From: a bacterium
GTDB lineage: Bacteria; Babelota; Babeliae; Babelales; Vermiphilaceae
Direction of reading: 5' to 3'
Length of the DNA stretch: 50,905 bases
NCBI GenBank assembly: GCA_021833825.1
Contig: JAKBEL010000001.1
Coordinates: 1 to 50,905, forward strand
Shown: positions 1 to 9,053 of the stretch, piece after piece
How positions within the stretch are numbered: position 1 is the first letter of the stretch
Layout: each line of letters begins with the position of its first letter
Program-made: the position numbers and the translations under genes
The notes under the pieces: model-generated
What the model was told of the DNA's origin: nothing
Database searches by the model: none
What the model saw: the letters and a program-made list of their open reading frames with translations, nothing else

Positions 1-273
1 GATAATTCTATTTTGTGTTGCGAGGTAATCTTTTCCATAAAATTCATTTTAGCACATTCTCCTTTTTTTTGAATCTGCTAACAGCTTACCTGCTTCACGG
101 CATTTTTAAAGTGTGCGCACTATATTTTAATATTCCTAAAATTGTGAAGAGCAACAATAGTTTAAAAGTATTTTATCCTACATTTGATTCAGAAGGGCAA
201 GTTGTACTTCAGCAAAATATAGATAAAATTATCTTAAAATAATTTGTCGATTGTGCTAATAAAGGAAGAGAGA
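1..273. other. Left edge, no convincing gene
   Basis: The stretch before transketolase is AT-rich. An open frame from a GTG at 15 to 242 (75 codons, plus strand) has no clear ribosome binding site and a composition I cannot match to any family; it may be chance or the remains of an upstream gene. The frame is closed by a TAA at 3-5, so it is not the tail of a longer gene in the same frame. The useful signal is the Shine-Dalgarno stretch near 261-270, which belongs to the next gene. Confidence 0.4.
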
Positions 274-2142
274 ATGAGAGCTAATAACATGTTTCTTGAG
301 CATATTGCCTATAATATGCGCAGATCAATTTTACTGGAGACTTCAACTGCAGGGTCAGGTCATCCAACATCGGCGTTATCAGCTGCAGATATTGTTGCTG
401 CTCTTTTTTTTCATACAATGCATGTTGATCTTGATCATCCTGAAAATCCAGATAATGATCGGTTTATTTTATCAAAAGGGCATGCATCTCCGGTTCTTTA
501 TGCTGTCTATAAAGAGCTTGGAGTCTTATCAGAAGATCAGTTGTTAAGTTATCGTCAATTTAGTTCGGTGCTTGAAGGCCATCCCACCCCAAGATTTGCG
601 TGGAGTGAGGCGGCAACAGGATCATTGGGGCAAGGCCTTTCTATTGGTGTTGGTATGGCACTGGCAGCGCGTATTGAGGGTCGAGGATTTAAAACATATG
701 TTTTAATGGGTGATAGCGAATTATCAGAAGGTTCAATCTGGGAGGCTGCTGAACTTGCGGCATATTATAGATTGCATAATCTGATTGGAATTATCGATTG
801 TAATCGCTTGGGGCAGACCGGTCAAACAATGCATGGTTATCATACTGAACGTTATGCAAAAAAGTTTGAAGCTTTTGGCTGGAAAACATATGTCATTGAT
901 GGTCATAATATGCAAGAGATTGTCAGCGCCCTTGAAAAAGCTCAAGAGGTGCAAGATCAGCCTTCGATCATTATTGCAAAAACAGTAAAAGGTTATGGTG
1001 TTCAAGAGGCTGAAAATAAAAACGGTTTTCATGGTAAAGTGTTTAAAGAAGATGAATTGCCTAAACTATTAGATCAGTTAGAGGAGCGTTTTGCCGCAGC
1101 CGCACATTATCATATAGAGCAGCGGTGGCAATCATCCTTGCCTCAACAGGGATTGAATACCAATACAACAAAAAGTTGCACGGAAGTGCATATAAAAGAT
1201 CCAACATATGAGGTTGGCAAGCAGGAGATGACAAGAAGAGCTTTTGGTCAAGCGCTAGCATCATTAGGTGGATTGTGCAAAGATGTGGTGGTTCTTGATG
1301 CTGAGGTTAAAAATTCAACTTATACCGAACTCTTTGAAGCAAAATATCCAGAAAGATTTATAGAGTGTTTTATTGCAGAGCAGTGCATGATTGGTATGGC
1401 AGTGGGATTGCAAAAGAGAGGGAAGATTCCATTTTGTGCAACATTTGGAGCATTCTTTACTCGAGCTTTTGATCAGATTCGTATGGCAGCAATTGGTAAT
1501 AATGCACTTCGATTAGTCGGTTCTCATGCGGGTGTTTCCATTGGTCAAGATGGCCCTTCTCAAATGGCGCTTGAAGATATTGCTATGATGCGGGCTATTT
1601 TTGGCTCTATTGTTCTTTATCCATCAGATGCTATCAGCACATGGAAGTTGGTCAATCAGATGCTTGCATATGATCAAGGGATCAGTTATTTGCGAACAAC
1701 TCGAGCCGAGCTTCCTATTATATATCAATCAACTGATGAATTTGTTATTGGTGGTTGTAAGGTTCTGATGCAGTCTGAAATGGACAAGGTCTGTATTATT
1801 GCTGCCGGAGTGACCCTTCACGAGGCGTTAAAGGCGTATAAAGAGCTTATCCAAGAGGGTGTTTTTATCTCTGTTATTGATCTTTATTCAATTAAACCAT
1901 TAGATAGAGAGACTGTTCTTAAAGTGGCCCGTGCATCTAATAATAGAATTATTACGGTAGAAGATCATTATCTTGAAGGTGGTTTGGGCCAAGCGGTTGC
2001 CTCTGCATTGGCAAATAGCGATATTACAATATCATGTTTATCTGTTCAAAAGATGGCACGATCGGGAAGGCCAGAAGAGTTAATGGCATATGAGCATATT
2101 GATGCACAAGCGATTATTGCTCAAGTTAAAAGCGATATTTAG
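274..2142 (+). CDS. tkt: Transketolase, animal-type short form
   Basis: Thiamine-diphosphate enzyme of the non-oxidative pentose phosphate pathway, moving two-carbon units between sugar phosphates in the cytoplasm. The start is ATG 274, preceded by AAAGGAAGAG (261-270), rather than an in-frame TTG at 244. The 622-aa protein has the full order: N-terminal TPP domain with active-site histidines H30, H70 and H103; a cofactor loop at 146-149 reading GDSE, where the family normally has GDGE, with the downstream Asn at N177; the pyrimidine domain with the activating Glu near 369 (IAEQ); and the C-terminal domain. Length and long stretches (FCATFGAFFTRAFDQIRMAA, GAGVTLHEAL-like, VEDHYLEGG) resemble metazoan TKT (about 623 aa) more than the roughly 660-aa E. 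coli TktA. It complements the transaldolase at 9926. Family assignment is very secure. Confidence 0.96.
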   Translation: MRANNMFLEHIAYNMRRSILLETSTAGSGHPTSALSAADIVAALFFHTMHVDLDHPENPDNDRFILSKGHASPVLYAVYKELGVLSEDQLLSYRQFSSVLEGHPTPRFAWSEAATGSLGQGLSIGVGMALAARIEGRGFKTYVLMGDSELSEGSIWEAAELAAYYRLHNLIGIIDCNRLGQTGQTMHGYHTERYAKKFEAFGWKTYVIDGHNMQEIVSALEKAQEVQDQPSIIIAKTVKGYGVQEAENKNGFHGKVFKEDELPKLLDQLEERFAAAAHYHIEQRWQSSLPQQGLNTNTTKSCTEVHIKDPTYEVGKQEMTRRAFGQALASLGGLCKDVVVLDAEVKNSTYTELFEAKYPERFIECFIAEQCMIGMAVGLQKRGKIPFCATFGAFFTRAFDQIRMAAIGNNALRLVGSHAGVSIGQDGPSQMALEDIAMMRAIFGSIVLYPSDAISTWKLVNQMLAYDQGISYLRTTRAELPIIYQSTDEFVIGGCKVLMQSEMDKVCIIAAGVTLHEALKAYKELIQEGVFISVIDLYSIKPLDRETVLKVARASNNRIITVEDHYLEGGLGQAVASALANSDITISCLSVQKMARSGRPEELMAYEHIDAQAIIAQVKSDI

Positions 2143-2162
2143 TTTTGAGTAAAGGTAAATAT

Positions 2163-2723
2163 TCATTTAACTCCAAAGCGATTTTCTATCCCACTATTCC
2201 AGTCTAAAGGTTCTGATGCGCCCATAAGGCTTCCGGTCTCTTTGCCCCCTGCATCTTCATTATAAATGACTAATCGGTAGTCTTTGAATTTTTCAAGAAG
2301 AACCTCATTCCCTTTTCCTGAACCTCTAGGGTAAAAAATTGCCCACTCGAAAGAGGGTATCTGTGCATTAAAAAGTGATGAAGATATATGTGAAGTCCAT
2401 GGATAATTAGCCGGTTTTTTTTTGCTGTTGTAATCAGCAATTGTATTATTGACTATGGTTTGAAAAGCAGCTGCATGTTTTTCCGCAATCACAACCATTG
2501 CATTTGCATCACCAGGCCATTCTAGCTTTGCTGGTGTAGTTATCACTCCTGGTTGCTTATTGGGTATCTTTGCTAATAAAAAAGGGGGATTTTTTGCAGG
2601 TATAGGCCAGACAAAAATGGGCCAATGTGCATTGTTGTGTACTAGCACTGTATTTGCAAATAGATCTCCTGTTGATATTAAAAGGCTTAATATAGATATA
2701 TGTTTAATGTAGCTTTTATTCAT
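2163..2723 (-). CDS. Secreted hypothetical protein
   Basis: A 186-aa protein with a Sec signal peptide (about residues 1-23, ending LFANT), so probably periplasmic or exported. I do not recognise the family. The mature part is rich in Trp, Pro and Lys, with several HW/WP pairs in the first 40 residues, and looks like a small beta-rich globular domain rather than a helical one. It lies convergent with transketolase (20-bp gap) and downstream of the four-hydrolase array on the same strand, 79 bp after the last hydrolase, so it may be read from the same transcript. Only a weak Shine-Dalgarno (TAGG) precedes the ATG at 2723. Confidence 0.75.
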   Translation of the reverse strand: MNKSYIKHISILSLLISTGDLFANTVLVHNNAHWPIFVWPIPAKNPPFLLAKIPNKQPGVITTPAKLEWPGDANAMVVIAEKHAAAFQTIVNNTIADYNSKKKPANYPWTSHISSSLFNAQIPSFEWAIFYPRGSGKGNEVLLEKFKDYRLVIYNEDAGGKETGSLMGASEPLDWNSGIENRFGVK

Positions 2724-2802
2724 AATAACCTACCATGAGTATAGTGTGTAAACCATCCATTCTGTTTTAAAGAATAGCAGCAATGATTTCAGTTATGCAA
2801 TA

Positions 2803-3657
2803 TCAAAATAGTTTGCGATGGATTTTGGTTCTGTTGCAGCAGTGTTGAATATGTAAGAGTTTTTCACGCAGCTGATCTTTTGCCGTAAGGCTTTCATAAA
2901 AAGCATCAATCTCTTTGCATAACAGAGGTACATGCTTTAAGAACTTATCCAGCATAAACTCTATATGCATAAGCGCCCAGCCGTTTATTTTAATTTTTGC
3001 TTGATGCACAGTTGGTATTTCGTCAAATCTTCTTCCCGAATGCATTTTTAATGTTTTGCCATTCCGTCTTATTTTTTGAAAATCGATTACTTGGTATAGG
3101 TCTGCAGAATAAAATGAATATATTCTTTTAAAAGAGCTGCATTTTACATATTCTTTGGTTGCATATTGGACTGGGCACGATAAAAGAATCAACTCGTCAA
3201 ATGTCAAAGGTTGTTCTGAGTCTTGCGCTTGCGCAAGATTAAGAAGCAGATTGCCTCCATGGCTATGAGATATAAGTCTTATAAAAAGATCTTTATCCGG
3301 ATATTGATTCTTATATTTTTGTATAAGTTCTTGTACATCAAGATAAAGTTGTTGAGCCTCTTTTTTTCGTGCTGTTTTGCTCAGTCTTCCAGACCATCCC
3401 CAGAAGTAAAAGTGTTCAAAAGGATATACTATTGGATCTGCAGTAGATAGTGATAATGCCATATCTCGGCAATGATAACGCCGATGATAATCTTGAGCAT
3501 GAACCATGCCAAGTTTGCGATAAAAAAAATCATGCATAAAAAAGCTGGGGCCAGTAAGGGTGCCGTGTACCCAAATGGTAATGGGTATAGTGTTTGCGCA
3601 TGTTGCTTCTACATATGTTCCAAGAGAGATAAAAAAAATGATGTATAGCATCTTCAT
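2803..3657 (-). CDS. Secreted alpha/beta hydrolase, array member 4
   Basis: A 284-aa protein with a signal peptide (about 1-22), last of four tandem paralogues. The alpha/beta-hydrolase signs are the oxyanion-strand motif TIWVHGT after strand 1, a nucleophile elbow SHSHGGN with the central Ser as likely nucleophile, an Asp in the YSADLYQVIDFQ block and a late His in LMHIEF. Substrate is unknown; lipase, esterase or acyltransferase are all possible. It is the most divergent copy: the FxEREKA stretch of its siblings reads LSKTARKKEAQ here. The 59-bp gap to the previous hydrolase is the largest in the array. Probable site of action is the periplasm, cell surface or host cell. Confidence 0.82.
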   Translation of the reverse strand: MKMLYIIFFISLGTYVEATCANTIPITIWVHGTLTGPSFFMHDFFYRKLGMVHAQDYHRRYHCRDMALSLSTADPIVYPFEHFYFWGWSGRLSKTARKKEAQQLYLDVQELIQKYKNQYPDKDLFIRLISHSHGGNLLLNLAQAQDSEQPLTFDELILLSCPVQYATKEYVKCSSFKRIYSFYSADLYQVIDFQKIRRNGKTLKMHSGRRFDEIPTVHQAKIKINGWALMHIEFMLDKFLKHVPLLCKEIDAFYESLTAKDQLREKLLHIQHCCNRTKIHRKLF

Positions 3658-3716
3658 GGTATTTAATATAAGAAATAGAGCGATTAAGAATCAATATTGT
3701 AATAAAATTGATGGCG

Positions 3717-4613
3717 TTACGGTCTAAGTTTTCTTAAAAATTTGACTGATTGATCTTTCTGTATATGAATATCAATTATCTTCTGATAGTCTTTCTGCTC
3801 TGCAATGGTACTATGGTAGAATTGTTCGATATGTCTGCACAGGTCATATAGATGACATAAAAAATGAGCAGATATAAAGTCTATATGCCCTAGGGATTTT
3901 TCATTCATTTGAACCTGTGTCTGGTAAAGGTTCTTCAGTCCTTTAAATTTTCTTTGAGAAAAAAATTTTTTTGTATCTCTATTCTCTTTATATAATCTTT
4001 GTGGGTCTATTATTTGAATGATGTCTGCATTTGAATAGAAGGCATAAATTTTTTTAAAACAGGGTGATTGTATGAAATGCTTTGTCTTTTTTTGAACAGG
4101 ACATGCCAATAATATGATTTCATCTATATAAAAATTCTGATTATCTTTGCACAGAGGCGCTAGATTTAAAACAACATTGCCGCCATGGCTATGGGAGATA
4201 ATTCTGATAAATGGTGCATCACCATAAGAAGCGATATATTCTTCTTTTAGTCTTATTAAATTTGTATATAGGATATTGGCAGCATGCTCTCTCTCTCCAA
4301 ACGACGGCCTGCCTGACCACCCAAAGACATAATAATGTTCCAATGCAAAAATCGATGGCTCGCTGTTATGTAGTGCGTTTGCAATGTTTACCAGAGAGAG
4401 GGGAGCGTTGGTTGTTATTGTTCTATTTTGAAAGTAATCACTTATCGGAAAAAGTCCCAAATTACGATTAAAATGTGATTCGCGCACCATCTGAGGGACT
4501 TTTGGAATCATGGTGCCGTGAATCCAAATAGTAACTATTTTTTGTTCAGTAAGAGTTATATCTGTAAAGAGTGTGCTAATCAAAAAAATATTATATAAGC
4601 GGTTCGCTTTCAT
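3717..4613 (-). CDS. Secreted alpha/beta hydrolase, array member 3
   Basis: A 298-aa paralogue with an N-terminal hydrophobic leader. It conserves TIWIHGT, the nucleophile elbow ISHSHGGNVVLNL, the Asp-containing block YSNADIIQIIDPQ, and GHIDF with the late His. The shared blocks YVFGWSGRPSFGERE and IDEIILLACPVQ make it clearly homologous to the copies on either side. It begins 9 bp after the previous hydrolase ends, so the two are almost certainly co-transcribed. No catalytic residue appears lost. Function is not assignable beyond hydrolase; a role in host lipid or peptide metabolism is only an inference from secretion and duplication. Confidence 0.84.
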   Translation of the reverse strand: MKANRLYNIFLISTLFTDITLTEQKIVTIWIHGTMIPKVPQMVRESHFNRNLGLFPISDYFQNRTITTNAPLSLVNIANALHNSEPSIFALEHYYVFGWSGRPSFGEREHAANILYTNLIRLKEEYIASYGDAPFIRIISHSHGGNVVLNLAPLCKDNQNFYIDEIILLACPVQKKTKHFIQSPCFKKIYAFYSNADIIQIIDPQRLYKENRDTKKFFSQRKFKGLKNLYQTQVQMNEKSLGHIDFISAHFLCHLYDLCRHIEQFYHSTIAEQKDYQKIIDIHIQKDQSVKFLRKLRP

Positions 4614-4622
4614 GTAATCAAT

Positions 4623-5504
4623 CTATATAGCTTTAAGTTTTTTGTGGAATTGAACTGTTCCGTTTTTTTCCATTTTAATATCGATAATCTTTTCATAGCT
4701 CTTTTGATTTAGAATAATGGTCTCATAAAAATGTTCAATCTGATCGCATAGGCTTGAAAGATGCATCAAAAAGGGTGTGCATAAAAAATCTATATGCATA
4801 AGGGATTTGCCTTTCATCTGTATGCGAGCTTGGCGAAGCTTGTCATGGTCATTAAATCTTCTTTCAGAGAAGGTTTTTTTAGCACGACTATTTTTATAGA
4901 GCCCTTGTGGATCAATGATCTGGAACATGTCTTTGCTTGAGTAAAAAGCATAGACTCTTTTGAAGCAGTCATTGGCTATATAGTGTTTTGTCTCTTCTTG
5001 CACCGGGCAGCAGAGTAATATAAGTTCATCAATAACAATCGGTTGTTCAGGGCTTTGGACTTTTGCTAAATTCAGGACGACATTGCCACCATGGCTATGT
5101 GCAATAATGCGAAAAGTCGGTTTTTTATGATAAAGAACCTCATAGTTTGACGCAAGTTGTAAAAGAGCATGATAAAGATCTTTTGACGCTTTTTCACGTT
5201 CAGTAAAGCAGAGTTTGCCATTCCACCCAAAGAAATAGAAATTCTCAAGAAGGTATCTTTTTGGATCCAGTTCGCACAGAAGATTTGCAATGGTCCGTTT
5301 ATGATATTTCTCATCATAAGCGGTAGCTGCATTCATGCCTGGCATTTTGTAAAAGAAATTTGCAAAGGCTATAGTAGGGGTCAGTTTAGTGCCATGAACC
5401 CATATGGTAAGGGGAATTGGCTTATCTATAGATGTACTATTGGCTAAGATTGGCCAATAGTGGGCGAAAAAGAATGTTAAAAGCTTAATGATTTTCATCT
5501 TCAT
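4623..5504 (-). CDS. Secreted alpha/beta hydrolase, array member 2
   Basis: The frame is open from a TTG at 5540, but the ATG at 5504 gives a normal signal peptide (MKMKIIKLLTFFFAHYWPIL), so I place the start there, with another ATG two codons on. The protein of about 293 aa has TIWVHGT, AHSHGGNVVLNL (Ser nucleophile), YSSKDMFQIIDPQG with the candidate Asp, and LMHIDF with the candidate His. The family block YFFGWNGKLCFTEREKA is intact. It sits between copies 1 and 3 with a 9-bp gap downstream. It is most similar to copy 3 by eye, suggesting that this pair arose by the later duplication. Confidence 0.83.
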   Translation of the reverse strand: MKMKIIKLLTFFFAHYWPILANSTSIDKPIPLTIWVHGTKLTPTIAFANFFYKMPGMNAATAYDEKYHKRTIANLLCELDPKRYLLENFYFFGWNGKLCFTEREKASKDLYHALLQLASNYEVLYHKKPTFRIIAHSHGGNVVLNLAKVQSPEQPIVIDELILLCCPVQEETKHYIANDCFKRVYAFYSSKDMFQIIDPQGLYKNSRAKKTFSERRFNDHDKLRQARIQMKGKSLMHIDFLCTPFLMHLSSLCDQIEHFYETIILNQKSYEKIIDIKMEKNGTVQFHKKLKAI

Positions 5505-5543
5505 ACTTTTAAGTATAAAGCGAACTTTAAGGAGTTTCAAATG

Positions 5544-6473
5544 CTAAAATAAAGACTTTTTCTGATTTTTGGTATAAACACAGAGAAGTTTGGCAATTTT
5601 ATTGGGGTCTTGAGTATAGGTTATGTTTTTGTGCCAGGTCTCAATGTTTTTTAATATTTCTGGTAATAATTGTAAAAAAGTCTGTTGAGCAAACTCAGAA
5701 TGAGTAATAGCTCTGCGATCTATCTTTACCTTCATTTGTGCCATATTGGGCTGATGAGCAAATTGTCGATTAGAAAAGAGGGTTGCAGCCTTATTTTTAT
5801 GCTTATAGATACCCTGAGGGTCCAGGATCTGAATGATATCAAGAGCTGAATACAGGGCATAGATAGATCTGAATAATGGATCTTTTATCAGAGTTTTGGT
5901 CTTTTCTTGGACGGGGCATGCCAGTAAAATGAGCTCATCTATCTGAAAATTATTCTTATAATGGGCTAAATTTAATGCGACGTTCCCGCCATGGCTATGG
6001 CCAATAATGCGTAGATAAGGATCTATTCCCTTTGTTTTGTAGTCTGTAATAAGATTTTCAAGGTTAATATGCAACTGTTTTGCTGCGGCTTCACGTTCAT
6101 CAAAGCATAATCTTCCAGACCAGCTAAATATATAAAAGTTATTTTTCTGGAACTGATCAGGGTTTGCATTGATGAGTGTGTCGGCTATTTTGTCTAATCG
6201 AGGGTCGCATTGAGGAGTATGAGCCTTTATGAGCATAGGAGCATAAAGATCGCTCTTTTGAAATAATGGCCTAAAAGTGAGGCGGGTGCCATGTATCCAT
6301 ATGGTTATAATATGTCTGCTATGAGCCAATGCAGCTCTGCTTCTTTTTATGGGCTCAATTTTTGAAATATAGATATTTTTACGCATAAAATAGCGTGAAG
6401 GGATAAAGCAGCCTTGCAAAAGGGCTAAGAGAGTAATCCAGGTAAGATGGGTCTTTTTCTGAAAAGTAATCAT
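5544..6473 (-). CDS. Alpha/beta hydrolase lipoprotein, array member 1
   Basis: First gene of the four-hydrolase operon, 309 aa, with a good Shine-Dalgarno (AGGAGA, 5 nt before ATG 6473). Unlike its siblings its leader ends in LLALLQGC, a lipobox-like sequence with Cys22, so this copy may be lipid-anchored. Hydrolase motifs: TIWIHGT, IGHSHGGNVALNLA (Ser), YSALDIIQILDPQG (Asp) and ITHSEF (His). It retains the YIFSWSGRLCFDEREAA block that defines the group. The promoter should lie in the 259-bp gap to the divergent gene at 6733, but I could not pin it down. Substrate unknown. Confidence 0.84.
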   Translation of the reverse strand: MITFQKKTHLTWITLLALLQGCFIPSRYFMRKNIYISKIEPIKRSRAALAHSRHIITIWIHGTRLTFRPLFQKSDLYAPMLIKAHTPQCDPRLDKIADTLINANPDQFQKNNFYIFSWSGRLCFDEREAAAKQLHINLENLITDYKTKGIDPYLRIIGHSHGGNVALNLAHYKNNFQIDELILLACPVQEKTKTLIKDPLFRSIYALYSALDIIQILDPQGIYKHKNKAATLFSNRQFAHQPNMAQMKVKIDRRAITHSEFAQQTFLQLLPEILKNIETWHKNITYTQDPNKIAKLLCVYTKNQKKSLF

Positions 6474-6732
6474 GCAATCTCCTAGCCATTGAAAGAGCTC
6501 TATTTAGGAGAGATTCTAAAAATTTTTAGAGCGGGAAATAAAGATTTCACCCTTAATGGCTATTTTGGGTATGAAAAAGTCTATTTTGAACCTGCAGAGA
6601 CAAAAATTTTATGTAAAATGTTGCATTTGCCTTATCAGATGGGCTATATTGGGGTTATGGATGGATTTTTGATATCTCGAGACAGAAGATCTTTCCTAAG
6701 GAGATAAGTGTATAACCAAAAGGAGGTTAATC

Positions 6733-7173
6733 ATGAAGAATAAAGCTTTACTATTGCTGATGTTAACAGTGGTCAATTTGCCATCTATACATGCAGTCAC
6801 TAAAGATCAGGCTGCAGGCGCTTCGATGACCAAAGAGGATCAGAAGGCATTTGCCCGCCTGTTTAAAGCGATCGATGATGTTAACGTGGATGATGCACAA
6901 ATGTTATTAAAAGAGAATGAGCGCATAAAATCATTCATAGATACTCATCGCCAAAAAGGGCTTACTGCTTTAGATAAGATTGCAGAGAGATTAAAAGAGA
7001 ATGGTGAATCTGCACTATCTAGAGGGGAAAAGGGCGCTATTACCAGAAAGCTGAATAAGATCAAAAATATGATCGAAGCTGAAGGGGCAATGCCTAAAGC
7101 TAAAAGCAGGCAGCGAAAGCCTCTAATGACGGAAAAGCCATTAGAGATGCGAGCGCAGGCTGTGAGTCAATAG
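6733..7173 (+). CDS. Small secreted helical protein
   Basis: A 146-aa protein preceded by a strong AAAAGGAGG ribosome binding site (about 6718-6726). The first 22 residues form a signal peptide ending IHAV. The mature protein is charged and helical; residues about 40-90 (AIDDVNVDDAQMLLKEN, then HRQKGLTALDKIAERLKENG) vaguely recall one ankyrin-like helix pair, which I would not rely on. The C-terminus is basic and proline-containing. A strong intrinsic terminator follows at 7195-7231, so it seems to be a single-gene unit. No known family recognised. Confidence 0.75.
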   Translation: MKNKALLLLMLTVVNLPSIHAVTKDQAAGASMTKEDQKAFARLFKAIDDVNVDDAQMLLKENERIKSFIDTHRQKGLTALDKIAERLKENGESALSRGEKGAITRKLNKIKNMIEAEGAMPKAKSRQRKPLMTEKPLEMRAQAVSQ

Positions 7174-7194
7174 CATGTATATATAAACATAGTT

Positions 7195-7231
7195 AAAAAG
7201 AGGGGGCTTTGAAAAAAGCCCCCTCTTTTTT
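7195..7231 (+). terminator. Rho-independent terminator
   Basis: A 16-bp perfect stem: left arm 7195-7210 (AAAAAGAGGGGGCTTT), GAAA loop 7211-7214, right arm 7215-7230, ending in a run of six T. Because the arms are A-rich on the left and T-rich on the right, the hairpin would also work on the minus strand. It ends the single-gene unit at 6733-7173. Confidence 0.95.
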
Positions 7232-7332
7232 GTGCCAACTTTTAAGCTCTGGTGCGCTTCATTTTTAGTAAAAATGTTTATATAATAATGAAAGTGAATA
7301 TAAGTTCTTTTACCATTGCGAAAGGGTCAATT

Positions 7333-7770
7333 ATGAACAGCTATGTTCTTTTCTGGTCCGCTGTGGCTCTTTTCTTTCTCTTTTTCGAATTGGGAAGTCC
7401 CGGTCTTTTTTACTTTTTATCCTTTTTTTGTGGCGCTCTTGTATCTCTATTATTGGCCTTTATTGATCTCTCCCTATTTGATCAAGCTGTTATGTTTTTT
7501 CTCTCTTCAGTCGCCTCTTTTTTTCTATTGAAAGCATGGGTGAAGCGGTCAGAAAAAAACCATTATCATTCCAATATCTATGCATTGCAGGGCAAGCAAG
7601 GTGTTATTGTAACACCAGCAAGCGAGTATCAGTTTGGGTATGTACATGTTGCAGGAGAGCTCTGGGCATGTAAAAATGTTGCACATCAAGAGATTCAAGC
7701 GGGAGTTGCTGTACAGGTTGTAGATGTTAAAGGCGCCCATCTTATTGTTAGAGAGATAAAAATATCCTAA
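7333..7770 (+). CDS. nfeD: NfeD-family membrane protein
   Basis: Short-form NfeD protein, partner of the SPFH protein encoded next. The start is ATG 7333 with AAAGGG at 7321-7326; an in-frame upstream start at 7252 would add a leader of no obvious value. The 145-aa product has two to three transmembrane segments (roughly 4-22, 25-45 and 48-68), then a soluble OB-fold-like C-terminal domain beginning at GKQGVIVTP and closing with VQVVDVKGAHLIVRE, as in the NfeD C-terminal family. The long-form serine protease domain is absent. It is 19 bp from the SPFH gene and probably co-transcribed. Role: membrane microdomain organisation, mostly by analogy. Confidence 0.88.
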   Translation: MNSYVLFWSAVALFFLFFELGSPGLFYFLSFFCGALVSLLLAFIDLSLFDQAVMFFLSSVASFFLLKAWVKRSEKNHYHSNIYALQGKQGVIVTPASEYQFGYVHVAGELWACKNVAHQEIQAGVAVQVVDVKGAHLIVREIKIS

Positions 7771-7789
7771 ATAACTAAAGGAATAGCTT

Positions 7790-8800
7790 ATGTTTTATAT
7801 TATGCCTTATGGGCCGATCCTCTTTTTTGGTCTGGTTCTCTTCTTTTTATGCATTTTTTTGTTCCGTGCTATCTATCTTGTGCGTCAAGCAGAAGCGATC
7901 GTTATTGAGCGCTTAGGAAAGTACGATAGAACATTATTGCCAGGCTTACATTTTGTGGTGCCCTTTATAGAGACGCCTCGGGGTGTTGTTTGGAGTTTTG
8001 TAGAACAGACTGATGGCAAGCGTTATTATCGGTTTACTCGTTATCTAGGCCGCATTGATCTACGTGAAGCTGTTTATGATTTTCCTAAGCAGAATGTTAT
8101 TACAAAAGATAACGTGACCATGGAGATTAATGCGCTGCTCTATTATCAAATCACTGATCCTAAAGCGGCTGTCTATGAAGTGAGTAATCTTCCAGAAGCA
8201 ATAGAAAAGCTTACGCAGACAACATTGCGTGATGTTATTGGTTCTATGGAACTTGATGAGTCATTGGTCTCTCGTAGTCAGATTAATGAGCGATTGCGCA
8301 TTATTCTTGATGAAGCGACTGATAAGTGGGGAGTAAAAGTTAATCGTGTTGAATTGCAAGAAGTAAATCCTCCTGCAGATATTCGTCATGCAATGGAAAA
8401 ACAGATGCGAGCAGAGCGTGATCGCCGTGCGATTATATTAGAATCTGAAGGAACAAAGCGTGCTGCTATATTAGAGGCTGAGGGTGTTAGAGAGTCAAAA
8501 ATATTGCGTGCTCAAGGGGAGGCTGAATCTGAAGTTACTCGAGCTGAGGGTAATGCGCAGGCTAGATTGAAGATTGCCCAAGCAGAAGCTGAAGCTATAA
8601 AAATGATCCAGAATTCTATTCCAAATGCCGATCCTGTACCTTATCTTATTGCCATGGAATACATCAAAGCATTACCGCAGATGATGGAAGGTAAGGATGA
8701 TAAGTTGATTTTAGTTCCCTATGAGATGAGCTCTTTAATAAGTTCATTTACTTCAATTAAAAAGGTCTTTGACTCTGTTAATGTAAGTGATGCACAATAA
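7790..8800 (+). CDS. SPFH/band-7 protein, paraslipin (QmcA-like)
   Basis: A 336-aa stomatin/prohibitin-family protein. One N-terminal transmembrane helix (about 8-28) is followed by the band-7 domain, with VRQAEAIVIERLGKYDRTL at the start, ITKDNVTMEINALLYYQI in the middle and the conserved VKVNRVELQEVNPP. Then comes a long Ala/Glu-rich coiled coil (about 210-275, repeated EAEG units) and a short C-terminal segment. The ribosome binding site AAAGGA is 7 nt before ATG 7790. SPFH + NfeD is a classic conserved pair; such proteins oligomerise on the membrane and often regulate membrane proteases or lipid domains. The exact substrate here is unknown. Confidence 0.93.
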   Translation: MFYIMPYGPILFFGLVLFFLCIFLFRAIYLVRQAEAIVIERLGKYDRTLLPGLHFVVPFIETPRGVVWSFVEQTDGKRYYRFTRYLGRIDLREAVYDFPKQNVITKDNVTMEINALLYYQITDPKAAVYEVSNLPEAIEKLTQTTLRDVIGSMELDESLVSRSQINERLRIILDEATDKWGVKVNRVELQEVNPPADIRHAMEKQMRAERDRRAIILESEGTKRAAILEAEGVRESKILRAQGEAESEVTRAEGNAQARLKIAQAEAEAIKMIQNSIPNADPVPYLIAMEYIKALPQMMEGKDDKLILVPYEMSSLISSFTSIKKVFDSVNVSDAQ

Positions 8801-9053
8801 GCTTTTATAGGAGAGATTACTTTTCTCCATTTATTTGCTAGGATGAAGTTGAATTTTTCGGTCATGGTGAATGTTTTCTGACGTTCGGCATGCCCTGCGA
8901 AGTTTTAACATAGGATGGAAGAACGGAGGGGTACTTCACTAAAGTTACGTAGAACACTCAAGGACGAGCTGATCTAGTCAATATATTTAGATAAAAGTGA
9001 TTTGAAGTTTGGCTCGCAGAGCCTCATATTTTCTATATCAAAGGAGAGTTGTT

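Noticed and set aside
15-242. 75-codon open frame before transketolase
   Set aside because: GTG start, no ribosome binding site, no recognisable pattern; kept only as a note in the left-edge entry.
733-1264. Antisense open frames inside transketolase
   Set aside because: Shadows of a strongly conserved gene on the other strand; no ribosome binding sites.
6489-6707. 72-codon open frame in the divergent gap between the hydrolase array and the gene at 6733
   Set aside because: TTG start without a ribosome binding site; the region should hold two divergent promoters, and the peptide matches nothing I know. It could still be a gene relic.
8880-8990. Stretch reading like a decayed hairpin repeat (CGAAGTTTTAAC ... 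CTAAAGTTACG)
   Set aside because: The arms pair poorly and there is no second copy in the window.
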